Of a stretch of DNA of 64,000 bases, positions 10,789 to 20,807 are shown piece by piece. Source of the stretch: Amorphophallus konjac. Its lineage: Eukaryota > Streptophyta > Magnoliopsida > Alismatales > Araceae. The notes beneath the pieces were generated by a model, which saw only the letters and a list, made by a program, of their open reading frames with translations, made no database searches and had not been told where the DNA came from. The DNA is taken from contig CM040117.1 in NCBI GenBank assembly GCA_022559845.1, positions 149,548,732 to 149,612,731 on the forward strand. Reading direction: 5' to 3'. The number at the start of each line of letters is the position of its first letter. The first letter of the stretch is position 1. The translations under genes were made by a program, and so were the position numbers.

Positions 10789-11535
10789 TGTAGACACGTA
10801 AAATTGATATCACTTTGAATACATCTCCTATCACATCATAATACCCAAATTTAACCCTCAAATCAACTTGTTTGAGTGGTTCTCCACATTTTGTTGAATA
10901 TTCAGCTTTCCCTTATTTTTCTCCTATTTTCCCCTATTTTTTTTGATTTTTTCTAGGATTTTTCTCCAATTTTTTGGGGGCTTTTTGAATTAGAGTCAGA
11001 CCCAGTGGATGCCAATTCTTTGAACTAACGTCAGCATGTCAGACGCCAATTCTTTTTGTCCAAAATTCACATTAATATTGAATTAATGCCTTCCTAGAAA
11101 GGCGCCAATTCTTTAAGTCGCGTCTGGGGGCATAGACGCGAATTCATTTTCTTCATCTTTTTGGGCCAAATTTGTATTAATATTGAATTAAATCCTTCCC
11201 AGAAAGGCGCCAATTCTTTAAGTCATGTCTGGTGCAGTGCACGCGAATTCTTCTCTTCATCAATTTGTCTCAAATTCATATTAATTTGAAATCAACGTCC
11301 TTCTACAAAGTTGCCAATTTTTAAATTGGCGTCCACCTCATGGATGTTAATTATCTTTCCATTTTTTGAGCTTTTAATTATTACCAAAATTCAAAATAAT
11401 CCTTAATTCGCATCAGCGCGGGTGGACGCAAATTCTTTTTCCAAATTTTGGTAATTTCTCATTTTCCATAAAAAGCTTGAATTAGCGTCTGCTCCACTAA
11501 CGTTAATTTAAATGTGTGTCCAGAGCAGTGGACGC
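10789..11535 (+). mobile_element. 3' LTR of X, truncated by copia-2
   Basis: Starts TGTAGACACGTAAAATT after a polypurine tract, very like the W LTR start TGTGGACACCTAAAATT. It is cut at 11535 by insertion of copia-2; GACGC (11531-11535) is the candidate duplication, whose partner lies outside the window. The visible part is dominated by a GCGTC/GACGC repeat array. Confidence 0.75.
11035..11535 (+). repeat. ~105-bp tandem repeats with GCGTC...GACGC arms
   Basis: ATTAATATTGAATTAA-type cores at 11071 and 11176 and a diverged one at about 11280 give a 105-bp period. Between them are cassettes flanked by AATT, such as GTCGCGTCTGGGGG followed by AGACGCGAATT, GGCGTCCA...TGGATG and GTGTCCAGAGCAGTGGACGC. 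The arms are complementary in several copies. Confidence 0.75.
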
Positions 11536-12243
11536 TGTTGTATCCCAGGTTTTGATGATGTCTGATTATGACTCATTGATGAGTCTAATGTAATCTTGAT
11601 GATGTCAACATGCATGAAGTTCATATCAAAGACAGGTTCAGACCAAAGACAGTCAACAGATCAAGCAGAAGGGTCAAGTGACTCAAAGACCTCCAATTGT
11701 GTGCCAGCAAAGATTAAGTGAAAGCAAGCAATAAGTTTGGGAAGGTGGCAAACCAAGTATCCAAGATCAAGCATCCTAGATCAAGCTCCTAGGTGCAAAG
11801 GTCCTTTGGATGCATAAAAACCAAAATGAACAAAGCTGAGTTGACACTAGCTCATTGATTAAGCAATGAGTGCGTCGAATCATTTGATCACTTGGAAGAT
11901 CAAACCAACTGAAATTCCAAAGGCTGCGTCGACCCCATAGTGAGGGTGCATCGACTCCCTTGTTCACAAAAGGGAGACAAGCTCAAACGGCTCTAAACTG
12001 CGTCGACCCCAAGGCAATGCTGCCTCGACACCAGATGTATTCTCAGCAAGCATTGAAACAGTCTTCATAGTTGCATCGACCTCACCATCAAGCTGCATTG
12101 ACCTCGATCATCAGTCCCAGCAACTGTCTGACGGGCAACCAACTGAAGTTGCGTTGACGCAATATTCTCAGTGCGTCAACACAAGGCCATCTCCCTGAGA
12201 GCACATTTCAACAAACTTTCAAAGGATGCATCGACGTACTCAC
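11536..12243 (+). repeat. Copia-2 5' LTR, first part
   Basis: Begins TGTTGTATCCCAGGTTTTGATGATG. It contains about eight GCGTCGAC, GCATCGAC or GCGTTGACGC palindromes from 11870 to 12235. It ends in CTCAC (12239-12243), the 5-bp target duplication of Y. The sequence continues at 44969 after Y. Confidence 0.9.
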
Positions 12244-12485
12244 TGTTGACACCCATTTTTTGCCTACAAGTCGAGTTTATTATCTTATTCACCCTTCATG
12301 ATGCTCTAAACTATCCATTATTTTGGAGTCTTCTTTGACCATGTTTCGAGCCCATTTCTTGGCCATTTTCCGAGCCCATTGAGCTTTGGAGACTTTTACC
12401 TTCGATTTCCCCACTTTCGGATCCGTTTCGTGCAGTTCGGAGGGCTGAACGGACGTCTGAAAAAACCATGCGTAGCTCTCTGAAC

Positions 12486-12770
12486 GTGGTCTCCTAGGAG
12501 ACCATGTTCATGAGAATGCAGTCTCCTAGGTGATCGTGTTCTACCTGGTATTTTTTATATTTTATTTTATTTTTAATTAAATGGCAAGTGACGGTCTTGC
12601 GGAGACCGTCACCTTCAGGTAGCGGTCTCCCCAAGACCGCCTTCTTAGTTTTTGTTCCAGAAACCTCCCGGACACGTCGGCTCGGCTGTTTGACCTTTAT
12701 TCTGATCCCATCAAGTTGCGGTCCTTGTATGACCACCTTCTTCAAGAAACGGTCTTGCGACTGACCGCCT
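12486..12770 (+). repeat. Palindrome array GGTCTC/GAGACC in the Y LTR
   Basis: The array includes the perfect 16-bp palindrome GGTCTCCTAGGAGACC (12488-12503), a GACGGTCTTGCGGAGACCGTC hairpin split over about 12590-12612, and a GCGGTCTCCCCAAGACCGC hairpin near 12620-12640. Weaker CGGTC/GACCG units follow up to 12770. The 3' LTR keeps the array at about 43695-43995. Confidence 0.8.
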
Positions 12771-12985
12771 TCTCCGTACAGAATTCAGATAATTCTAAAC
12801 TCCGTTTTCTTCGGCCGAGGACTCTTTGGAGTCCTTGTTTGAGCCATTTTCAAGGGAGATAAGCTTCCAACTCAATTATTATCCATCCGAGGGGGTTATT
12901 CCTACTATTATCTATAGTTTTATTCACATATATCCCAAAATTTGGGTGTTTGTCTCCTAATTTTGACCTAGGGTTTCCTAAGGTC

Positions 12986-12993
12986 TATAAATA
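12986..12993 (+). promoter_or_regulatory. TATA box of the Y 5' LTR
   Basis: GTCTATAAATAGC; the same sequence is at 44209-44216 in the 3' LTR. It is followed by a leader with CAGTGCGCGAGAGG. Confidence 0.75.
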
Positions 12994-13771
12994 GCAAGCT
13001 GTTGCGCAGTGCGCGAGAGGATGCGTTTCTTTGGTTCGGGACGAAGCCAGGCCGCACTGTCGACCTTCTTCTTCGACCCCAGGCTATTCAGGGGAGTATT
13101 GGCTTCGTCTCCTGTCGCTTTATGCTTTTTTTCTTCGTTCCTTCTCTTAGTTATTCGTCCTCCCTTTTCTCTGTTTCACACAGTTTTGCACTTTCTACAC
13201 TTTTCTGCATGATTGCACGTTTTGCATGCACATTTTTTCGCAGCCCTACTACGTGTTATTTCATTCTCTTTACTCATAATCATACACAATACACACACCT
13301 ATCTTTTGCACCCTTTTACAAGGGTTAAAAACTCTCCCCCGGTGTGTTCTCCCTCAATCTTTCATGCTATTTTATGCACTCGGGATTGATACTATATGCA
13401 TGTTTCTAATCGATTTTTATCCTTGTGTTTGTCATTGTTTCGTAGGAAAAGCAAGAAGAACGTGAGGCCCTCGCTCTCTAGTCGGCTGGAAGGTGAGGAG
13501 GTGACATCCACATCAGTTCCCGCATCCCGTTTCTCAAGCGCGATCATGTCTTAGCAGTCTTCTTCGGCCGCATTTTTCTTCTTGTTTTCCAATGTACGCA
13601 ATAGGTATTTCAATCTCTATAGCACATTTTTCCTAGTGTAAATCCTTGGTGGCGATCATGGTATGTTCCTCTTTCTTCATTGCCCCTTTCCCTTTGTTTA
13701 CATTCCATGCTTATGCATATTCTTGCTTAGTTTGGGGCAGGTAGATTAAACATCTACAACTCTATTTTTTT

Positions 13772-13789
13772 TGGCGATCACGGTGGGAC
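13772..13789 (+). promoter_or_regulatory. Primer-binding site of Y
   Basis: TGGCGATCACGGTGGGAC begins 13 nt after the LTR end, behind a T-run. Its form resembles the TGGCGA-type sites of plant Tat/Ogre elements, which are thought to use tRNA-Arg; the tRNA assignment is inference. Confidence 0.65.
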
Positions 13790-15185
13790 ACCTAGTGTCC
13801 ATCACGTTGTTCTTGCCGTCCTGTGAGTGCTATGTGTGTGTGTTGCTTGATTAGATTGCATTCTCGGTGTTTTCCATTCAATTCTGTCAATTTTCAGGTT
13901 CTGGGATTAGGAGGCGGTCTCCAAGAGACCTCCTTCTATTTCTGGTAGACTCTAGGGTAGGTTCTCAGGCGTGTCTTTTGTTGATGATTTAATTCACCTT
14001 CCAGGGTCTAATCATGCCTTTTATGGTCCAATTGTGTTGTCCTTTATATTGTCTTTCACTTCCTATATCATTTGCACTCATTCTGTTAGGTTTTGATAAT
14101 TTAATTGTGTCTTGATTTTTGGGTTTTATGCAAGAAATCTGCGCGCAGACCCAGGGACTGACTCATAGGAGCGTCATTTGTTGATGTTTTAATATGCCTT
14201 CCCGAGTCCGATTGGGCCTTTTATGGTCTTATCTTCCATACCTTTATATTATCTTGATTTTTTTATATTATTTGCATTTATTTGGTCATGTTTTCATAAT
14301 TTAAAATTGTCTTAATTTTTGAGTTTTATGCTGAAAATTTGCAAGCAGGCTCACAGGTGCATTGTTCCTTATTGATTTAATATACCTTCCAGGGTCTGTT
14401 TGTGCCTTTTTATGGTCTTACATTACTTTCCTTCATATTGTCTTCATTTTCCCACGTCATTTGCATCCATATTGTGGTGTTTTCATAATTTAATGTTGCC
14501 TTGATTTTTTAGTTTTATGCTAGAATTCTACATGCACTCCGGTGCACATAGGGCCATGCATTCTATACTGTAGTTGCATTCCTACCTTGGTAAGTGATCC
14601 TCTCGCCTCCTTATTCTTTGGAGTCGACAAGGTGATCTTATCCGGGACCTCCGTAAGTCTCCGTGAGCCGTGGATTCCCACACGGACGCTGAGCGGGTTG
14701 TACCTTTCCACCCCTAGGATTTGCATTTTGCATACGTGTGAGGGAGTTTACCTTAGTTCAACCCAAAGTTTGGACCTCTTCCCTTTAGGATACCCATATC
14801 TTGAGGGAATTATGCTTAATTTAAAATACTAAAAGGTCCACTAAAAACTTTGGAAAATAAAAATTTTTCCATCATCTTAACTTGTTTGATCTTGGGTGAA
14901 GCCTCCCTCACAAATTTGTTTGTGTTGTTTGGGCTTGTTCAAGCCCGTTTGTGATGTTTGTGTTGCATTCCCTCATCATCCATATGTTCTTTTCTTGATA
15001 AGACCCATTTAGTTTAGTCCTTTTGTCGTGTCGATTATATGGTTCCATTGTCCTAGGTGAATTTTGCATTGGTCCTGTGCATTACTGACTCAACACTCTC
15101 TCCATCCCTTATCCTCAGCCCTTCACACCCTTCCTTCCCTAGCTGTATTTCCTTGATATTTTTATATTAAGTCTCCATCTTCCTC
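13790..15185 (+). other. Y leader with ~190-200-bp tandem repeats and motif 2
   Basis: Untranslated leader. Three diverged repeats (period about 190-200 bp) lie at about 13975-14530, marked by CCTTTATATTGTCTT-type cores at 14041, 14241 and 14430 and by GGTTTTATGC-type ends. A GGCGGTCTCCAAGAGACC unit at about 13911 recalls the LTR palindromes. Motif 2 lies at about 14615-14705. The leader ends at the gag ATG (15186). Confidence 0.6.
14615..14705 (+). ncRNA. Motif 2, copy in the Y leader (candidate structured element)
   Basis: Blocks CTTTGGA, GTGATCTTATC, GACCTCCGTAAG and GAGCGGGTTGTACC are shared in the same order with 36535-36625 and 41613-41698 in an unrelated LTR. Between the last two blocks is a hairpin CCGTG...CACGG here and GCCTTG...CAAGGC in the others, so the stem changes while pairing is kept. 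GACC could also pair with GGTT. Confidence 0.45.
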
Positions 15186-15208
15186 ATGGAGCATTACCGT
15201 CATCCTAT
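15186..15208 (+). pseudogene. Y gag, first 7-8 codons (split by copia-1)
   Basis: An ATG at 15186 opens a frame that, skipping copia-1 and one copy of its duplication, continues in phase at 27543. Copia-1 thus landed within the eighth codon of Y gag. The long open stretches downstream are in this same phase, which supports this start. Confidence 0.7.
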
Positions 15209-15825
15209 TGTTGAGTTATGATTTTGATGATTGTTGTAATTGTTAAGTTATGGTTTTGATGATAACTAAGCTTAATGTCTGATTACGTGATGATAACTAA
15301 ACTTATGGTTGATTACACATGTTCTTGATGATTGTGTTCATTCATCTTGTTATTTATGCTGGTTGCATATGCTAGTTTTACAAGAGGTAAGAGGTTTCAT
15401 AACATCTTTAATGTCAACAAGCATACAATTAACCCTGACTATCTTGCATGCAGGATCAAACTCATGGTAGTCACCTGGTGAACCAAAACTTTGCTCCTCT
15501 ACAACCCAAAACAGGTGGTATATGTCATTTACTGTCAAGGACGATTGGTGAGACTCTCACCTTGTCTTAGCATCGATCTTACCTTGTGTATCTCATATAT
15601 ACACCTCATTCATCCACACTCAACATGAAACCATTCTGGCCATCGTGCGCCCTCGCCCGCGGATCGACCTGCGCACACTCAACATGAAATGCTCAAATAG
15701 TCTAATGCATAAACTAAGTTGAAGTCAATCTCAAAATGCATGGATTTGATATGGACTTGAAACTCTTGACTTATGGACATAGTTTTCTGGGCTTAACTAC
15801 TCATTTTTCAGGTTTACCAAAGTCC

Positions 15826-15995
15826 GGTCGACCTCCGGACCAATCCCGGTCGACCTGAAATAACAGCACCCCAAAGTCTACAGGCTCTGCCTCTAGCGGT
15901 CAACCGCCCATGGGCGTCCGATCGACCGCCCCTGCTAGAATGAACCGAGCTACAGTCTGAAACTTCTAGGTCGACCGCCAGCTTACTCCGGTCGA
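15826..15995 (+). repeat. GGTCGACC palindrome array in the copia-1 LTR
   Basis: Six or seven GGTCGACC, GGTCAACC, GATCGACC or GGTCGATC units in about 170 bp; the 3' LTR (about 25956-26130) has them more perfectly, including GCGGTCGACCGC. Confidence 0.9.
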
Positions 15996-16139
15996 TCGCC
16001 AGCACCGAACCCCCTTTTGTTGACTTCGTGTTTCAAGCTCGAGGAGAGGTCTTTCTACCCATTTGTTTAATCCCAATGACCCCAATCACACCATGTTTTG
16101 TGGATCTGGTCTAGGACTTGTTTATGGATCATTCAAGGG

Positions 16140-16146
16140 CTATAAA
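16140..16146 (+). promoter_or_regulatory. TATA box of the copia-1 LTR
   Basis: GGGCTATAAAACATA; the same site is at about 26269 in the 3' LTR. Confidence 0.7.
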
Positions 16147-17411
16147 ACATATCATTTGGAGCCATAAACCCTAAGAAACCAAGAGAGCTTCATGGGAGAT
16201 CAAGGTGGCTCAAGGGGGAAGAAGAAGAGGTGTGCTACTGTAGCATGAACAATAGTTCATGAATCAAAAATCCATCCAACAGCTGAAGATCCAAGGTCCA
16301 TTTTGAAGCCTTCATCCTCCAATGAATTGAAGAAGCAAGCAACCAACAAGAGAGATCAAGGGGGAGGCTATCATGGCAAGAAGAAGGCTACTACAACTCT
16401 CATAAGCATACTCCATCTAGTAAGTTCTTCATCCAATTGGAGTCATTCTAGCACCATCTGAAGCCAAGGAACTTCCGATCAAGAGAAGAAGCAATTCAAG
16501 AGTTTCAAGAAGAGATCAAAGGAAGGTTGTTCAAGTGAAGAAGGAAGAGTACTATAGCCGTGAACAGTACTCCGTGCAAGAAGATCTACATCAAATACAA
16601 GGCCATTCAAGCTGGGTCTCAAGTCATTCAAGTGAAGAAGGAATCAACGCAAACATCCGGAGCATACACTCAAGGGGAGCCTAAATCAGGAGCATTCTAA
16701 ACTGTGCCTTATTATGTTTCAAGTTCATATTTGTGTTTTGTATAAACTGTGAACTTGTGTGTGTGTGTGGATCGTTGTTAGATTCGTGGTCGTGTGTGGT
16801 CGTCGTGTTCCTTTCGTCTGTGCGTAGGTGTTCTTAGATATGCGTGTGTGTGTGGTTTTATCCAGATCTTAGTGTTTGCGTGTGTGGAGTGCTGCACTTG
16901 TCGCAGCGTGTGTGTCTTGTTGATCCGCTTGTTGGATCGTGTTGGAGACCTCGTCTCCGTGTGTGTGTGTGTGTTGGGGTGCGTCCCCGTGTGTGTGGGC
17001 AGGCGTCATCCTGCGTGTGTGGTTGGAGCGTCGTCTCTATTTGGGGATTTATCCCCAAGTGAAGCCTCACCGGGTTTGGTGAGGGGTGGACGTAAGATTG
17101 CCGTCGTTGCATCCGAACCACCTTAAAAATCGCTATGCATTGTGCTTGTTTTGTGTGGCTTGCTCCATTTCCTCTATCTCCATTCTACATAAACGTTAGT
17201 TTAAATTGTTGTTCTGGATTTATTGTCGTATATCTTGCATAATCTATATCATATCATATAAAGTTTGATAAATCTAATTTGTGTTCAAATACCTTTGAAT
17301 CTCTTAACTAGCTTTGTATCACATATTTTATAAAAGGCCAAAAGTTTTCTTAAAATTGGTAAACACCCAATTCACCCCCCTCTTGGGTGTCATTGATCGC
17401 GGGACTTCAAT

Positions 17412-17424
17412 TGGTATCAGAGCC
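17412..17424 (+). promoter_or_regulatory. Primer-binding site of copia-1
   Basis: TGGTATCAGAGCC begins 2 nt after the LTR end. This is the usual plant copia site complementary to initiator tRNA-Met. Confidence 0.95.
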
Positions 17425-17470
17425 AAGGCTCTAATTTCATAGATCTAACGATCTAGAGTGATTCAGATCA

Positions 17471-19218
17471 ATGACTACCATTATGTACACTTTGAATTCT
17501 CCACCGGTGTTTGATGGTTGTAATTTTGATTTGTGGTTAGGAAAGATGTGCAGTCTAGTCAACTCATATGATCCTAAGCTATTGAAGCTTATCTCACATG
17601 GTCCTTATGAGTTGCCTAAAGATAAATCTGTCTGGACCGCAGATTCCAAGCTTAAACATGATCAAACTTGTTTCGTTCTTAAATTGCTTATTGCTGCAGT
17701 TGATTCTAATCATTTCACTTTTGTCTCCCATTGCAGATCCGCGAAGGATATCTTGGTTGGCTTAACCAAAGTCCGGAAAGGGCATGAAGATCAATGTCTT
17801 GTGGCAGGCACGAGTGATCAATGGAGTGATCAGCAAGTTAACTCAAGCTCAAAGGTAAATTCTGATTCTGATAATGAAGATAAATTTAGCTATGAGGAGT
17901 TATTGATTGCATATGATGAGCTTGCTGATAAATATGAGAAGGTTAAGTCTGAAAAGAAAAAATTGAAAAAGAATGTTGGACAAAATAAATGTGATTCTCC
18001 ATGTAAAGAATGCTCGCACTTGAAGGAATTGATTGATGGTCATGTGTTTGACATTAGAATTCATAAAGATCAAATTTCTTCTTTGAGAAATGAAAACAAA
18101 GAGCTGAGAGAGAGAGAGTAAGTCTTATGAATAATAGTCAAAATGAGTTTACTCATGATAAAAAACTTGAAATAGAAAATGAGAAACTGAAGGAATTGAA
18201 TAGAACCATTTCTGAAAGATTGCTTACTTTTGAAAAAGGAAAATCTATAAATATTGATCAATCTGAAAAAGTACATGCTTTGTTGCAAGAAATTGAAAGT
18301 CACAAAACCATCAATGCTACTTTACATGAACAAGTCAACTCCTGTGAAAATAAACTTCTTTCCTATGAATTGCACATTGCATCTCTTGAGAAAGAGATTA
18401 TTGACTTGAATGCTTCATTGTCTAGATTTGTGAATGGTCAAGAAAATTTGGACAAATTATTGGGGACGAAAGTGAATTTTCAAAGGGAAGGGCTGGGTTT
18501 TAATCCTGTGAACAAAAAGAATTTTGAAAACAAAGTTTTTATATCTTTTGTGCACAGTTCAAACATAGCGAGTACATCAAATGGGTCCCCAAATCAATCT
18601 TCTTCACAGACAATAAAAAGATCAAATGAAAATCTGAAAAAGAAAAATCATGTTGCACACACACATGCATCCATAAAGAAAATCAATTTGCATCAAAAAT
18701 CTAAAAATGTTGCTAGCACCTCCATGCATGTTGAACATACCTCTTCCACACACACACACACAACCAATTAGAAAGAAACTCACATGTTTTTATTGTGGAA
18801 AATATGGACATGCTATGCATAATTGTTTCATTATGAAGAATGATGATTTGAGAGCATATAGAAACCAAGCTGTTTTAAAAATGCAAAGAAAGCTTTCACC
18901 ACAAAATCTTCCATGTATTACAATCACTGTGGTAAAAGGAGTCATACAACTTCACACTGCTGGTTATTGTTTAAGAGAAAGAACTCCTACTCAACACATC
19001 ATGCTCACACACACAAATCAGTAGAACCCATGAGAAGAAAGAAGATGATGCCACGTGCCGTCTACCATCACTTTGGCAAATCTGGAAATGTTAAGCATGA
19101 TTATTTTCTTGTGAAAGATGATGATTTGAATGTTGTTAAGGAGTGGAAGTCACGTGCCAAGAATGCTGCTAACCCACAAGGACCCAAGATGATTTGGGTA
19201 CCTAAGAATGCAAATTGA
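17471..19218 (+). pseudogene. Copia-1 gag, broken into segments
   Basis: Starts at ATG 17471, 47 nt after the PBS. Segment one (to 18121, 216 codons) has a UBN2-type capsid start (FDGCNFDLWLGKM) through CRSAKDIL. It then jumps to an acidic DSDNEDKFSYEELL stretch and a coiled coil; the usual C-terminal half of the capsid domain is missing. A TAA at 18119-18121 ends it. Segment two (18127-18771, shifted frame) is coiled coil plus FVNGQENLDKLLG...NFQREGLGF, a hallmark of these Gags. A CCHC knuckle CFYCGKYGHAMHNC follows at about 18784, then two decayed knuckles, and the end is PKMIWVPKNAN. Several stops and shifts make it non-coding as it stands. Copia-2 has the same plan. Confidence 0.85.
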
Positions 19219-19647
19219 GAAATCTGTTTTGTAGGAGTACCATGGAAATGGAAAGTATGACATCTATTTTCATCAAGAAGGTAAGGCATACGAGTCAAGT
19301 GACTCAAGCAAGGTTGGAAGAAAAATCAAAAACTGAATTTGATTTCTCAGGTGATATCCCTCTCACTCTCTCCACTAAAAGTGTTATGTCGTGTTTTACC
19401 ATGTGCTGTATAGTTATGTGATCATGCATGAGTCTGTACATGCATTCCATCCATAGATAGTTGCATACCCTTGTGCATATCATCCTCATATAGCATCTTG
19501 TTGAAGTGGAGTTTTTGAAACCGTCAATAAATCTCGCTGCATATACTGAGTTTGCATAAGCCTTCACGTACTGTCATGCATAAATTGAATATTATGAATT
19601 CATGTCATAATGCATAGCAATCCTCCTACCTTCACCACTCTTGACTA
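19219..19647 (+). other. Copia-1 spacer after gag
   Basis: The protease-integrase region usually begins here. The translated sequence shows no DSGCSRHMTG-type protease block and no long ORF. Confidence 0.5.
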
Positions 19648-19754
19648 CATAGTATATCAAATGGTGACATGTGGAGGGGCAGGTTACGCCTGTCTGAAAG
19701 CTATCACTACGCGTGAGGTGATCTTCAGATCTAAGTTCTCCGCCCGGTACTATG
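19648..19754 (+). ncRNA. Motif 1 copy A (candidate structured RNA in copia-1)
   Basis: 107 nt closed by the 7-bp helix CATAGTA (19648-19654)/TACTATG (19748-19754). Inside are TATCAAA; helix GGTGA (19663-19667)/TCACT (19704-19708); hairpin CAGGT-TAC-GCCTG (19680-19692); then CTGAAAG; GCGTGAG (19711-19717); hairpin GATC-TTCA-GATC (19720-19731); and TAAGTTCTCCGCC. It lies 430 nt after the gag stop. The helices recur with different bases in copies B-E. Confidence 0.65.
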
Positions 19755-20700
19755 AGTCAATCTATCACAAGCTGCACATGGCATTAGATTTTTTGCTGAG
19801 CATATCACAGTCATGCACACATTGAGGGGGAGTCATTAGATTCATCCTATGGGCTTAACATTTAGGTTCAAACATGAGTCATGCATTGCATCTAGAACTA
19901 TCTAGGGGTGTTGGTTGTTAAAATTATTTGTCATGTCATTATAAATAAATTTGAATCAAAACTGATAAATCAAATCTTCTTGTCCTTGGATGCATATCAT
20001 ACTCCCAAAAGCCAAATGATAATGGGCTAGTCATGACCAGGCTTGAATCAATTAAGGAACACCTTGCAAGGATAAACATGTTAAGAAATTTCCTCCACCA
20101 TCACCCGGAGATAGGAAATGATTTTGATGAGTACCCAAGACATGGTATGAAAGGTGCACATCTCTTTTGACTGAGAATTGGTTGAATGGGTAAGGTTGAT
20201 TAAACACATATCATGAGGCAAATCAGGTAAAAGACACTTTAGTGGTTCAAGCATATGTGGATGATATCACTCTTTGAACTACTAATAATGCCTTTTCTTA
20301 AAAATGTGCAGAGATTTTTTGCAAGGAGATTTTGCTATAAGCCTCGTGAATGAACTGAATTTTATTCATCTTTGGATTGCAGGTGGAAGACTTGGATCAA
20401 AATGGATTCTCAAGGCAAAGGTATGAAAAGTAAAATCTGAAGTACTAACCGTTGTGGGGTTAGTAATCTTAGTGCATGAAGGCTTTCGATCTTGTCATCT
20501 AAATTAAGGTAATTCAACCTCGTCAATTCATGCAATGGTATTTTGTCACTTGTTGACACTTTAGGATGACATGTATTGTTTCAAAACTTGAATTGTCATT
20601 CACTAGTCTGCTGTGATGAGCTTGTCTAACTGGCTTGAGAAGTGTGTATTGAATATTTCTCATTTTGAATTACACAACCACACCTGCATTTAACTGCATA
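19755..20700 (+). other. Copia-1 spacer between motif 1 copies
   Basis: AT-rich, many stops, no recognised protein. A small perfect hairpin CTAACC...GGTTAG is near 20445-20463. Confidence 0.4.
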
Positions 20701-20807
20701 TCTAGTATATCAAATGGCATTTGTGAAAGAGTGGATTGTGTCTACTTGGAAGCATTCTCTATGCGTTGAGCTGGGTCTTCGGACTAAAATCTCCGTCTCG
20801 TACCAGA
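20701..20807 (+). ncRNA. Motif 1 copy B (candidate structured RNA in copia-1)
   Basis: 107 nt closed by TCTAGTA (20701-20707)/TACCAGA (20801-20807), 6 of 7 pairs. TATCAAATGG follows as in A. Hairpin GTGGA-TTGTG-TCTAC (20731-20745) uses different bases from A, C, D and E. GCGTTGAG, hairpin GGTC-TTCG-GACT (20774-20785) and TAAAATCTCCG complete it. The helix equivalent to GTGA/TCAC is not evident in this copy, which is the most diverged. Confidence 0.55.

Larger units (their letters stand above)
12244..13758 (+). repeat. 5' LTR of Y
   Basis: TGTTGACACC...CATCTACA, 1515 bp, paired with 43460-44963. It contains an array of GGTCTC/GAGACC palindromes (12486-12770), a TATA box at 12986 and a pyrimidine-rich leader. 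A second TGGCGATCATGG sequence, resembling the PBS, occurs inside the LTR near 13650. Confidence 0.95.
15209..17409 (+). repeat. 5' LTR of copia-1
   Basis: TGTTGAGTTATG...CGGGACTTCA, 2201 bp. It contains a GGTCGACC palindrome array (15826-15995), a TATA box at 16140 and GT-rich stretches at 16755-17010. The U5 end carries GTGAAGCCTCACC followed by GGTTTGGTGAGGGG. ORFs through the GT-rich part are compositional. Confidence 0.97.

Noticed and set aside
16794..17126. Cys/Val-rich ORFs in the copia-1 LTRs
   Set aside because: Produced by GTGTGT-rich LTR sequence; they repeat at 26970-27254 because the LTR is repeated.
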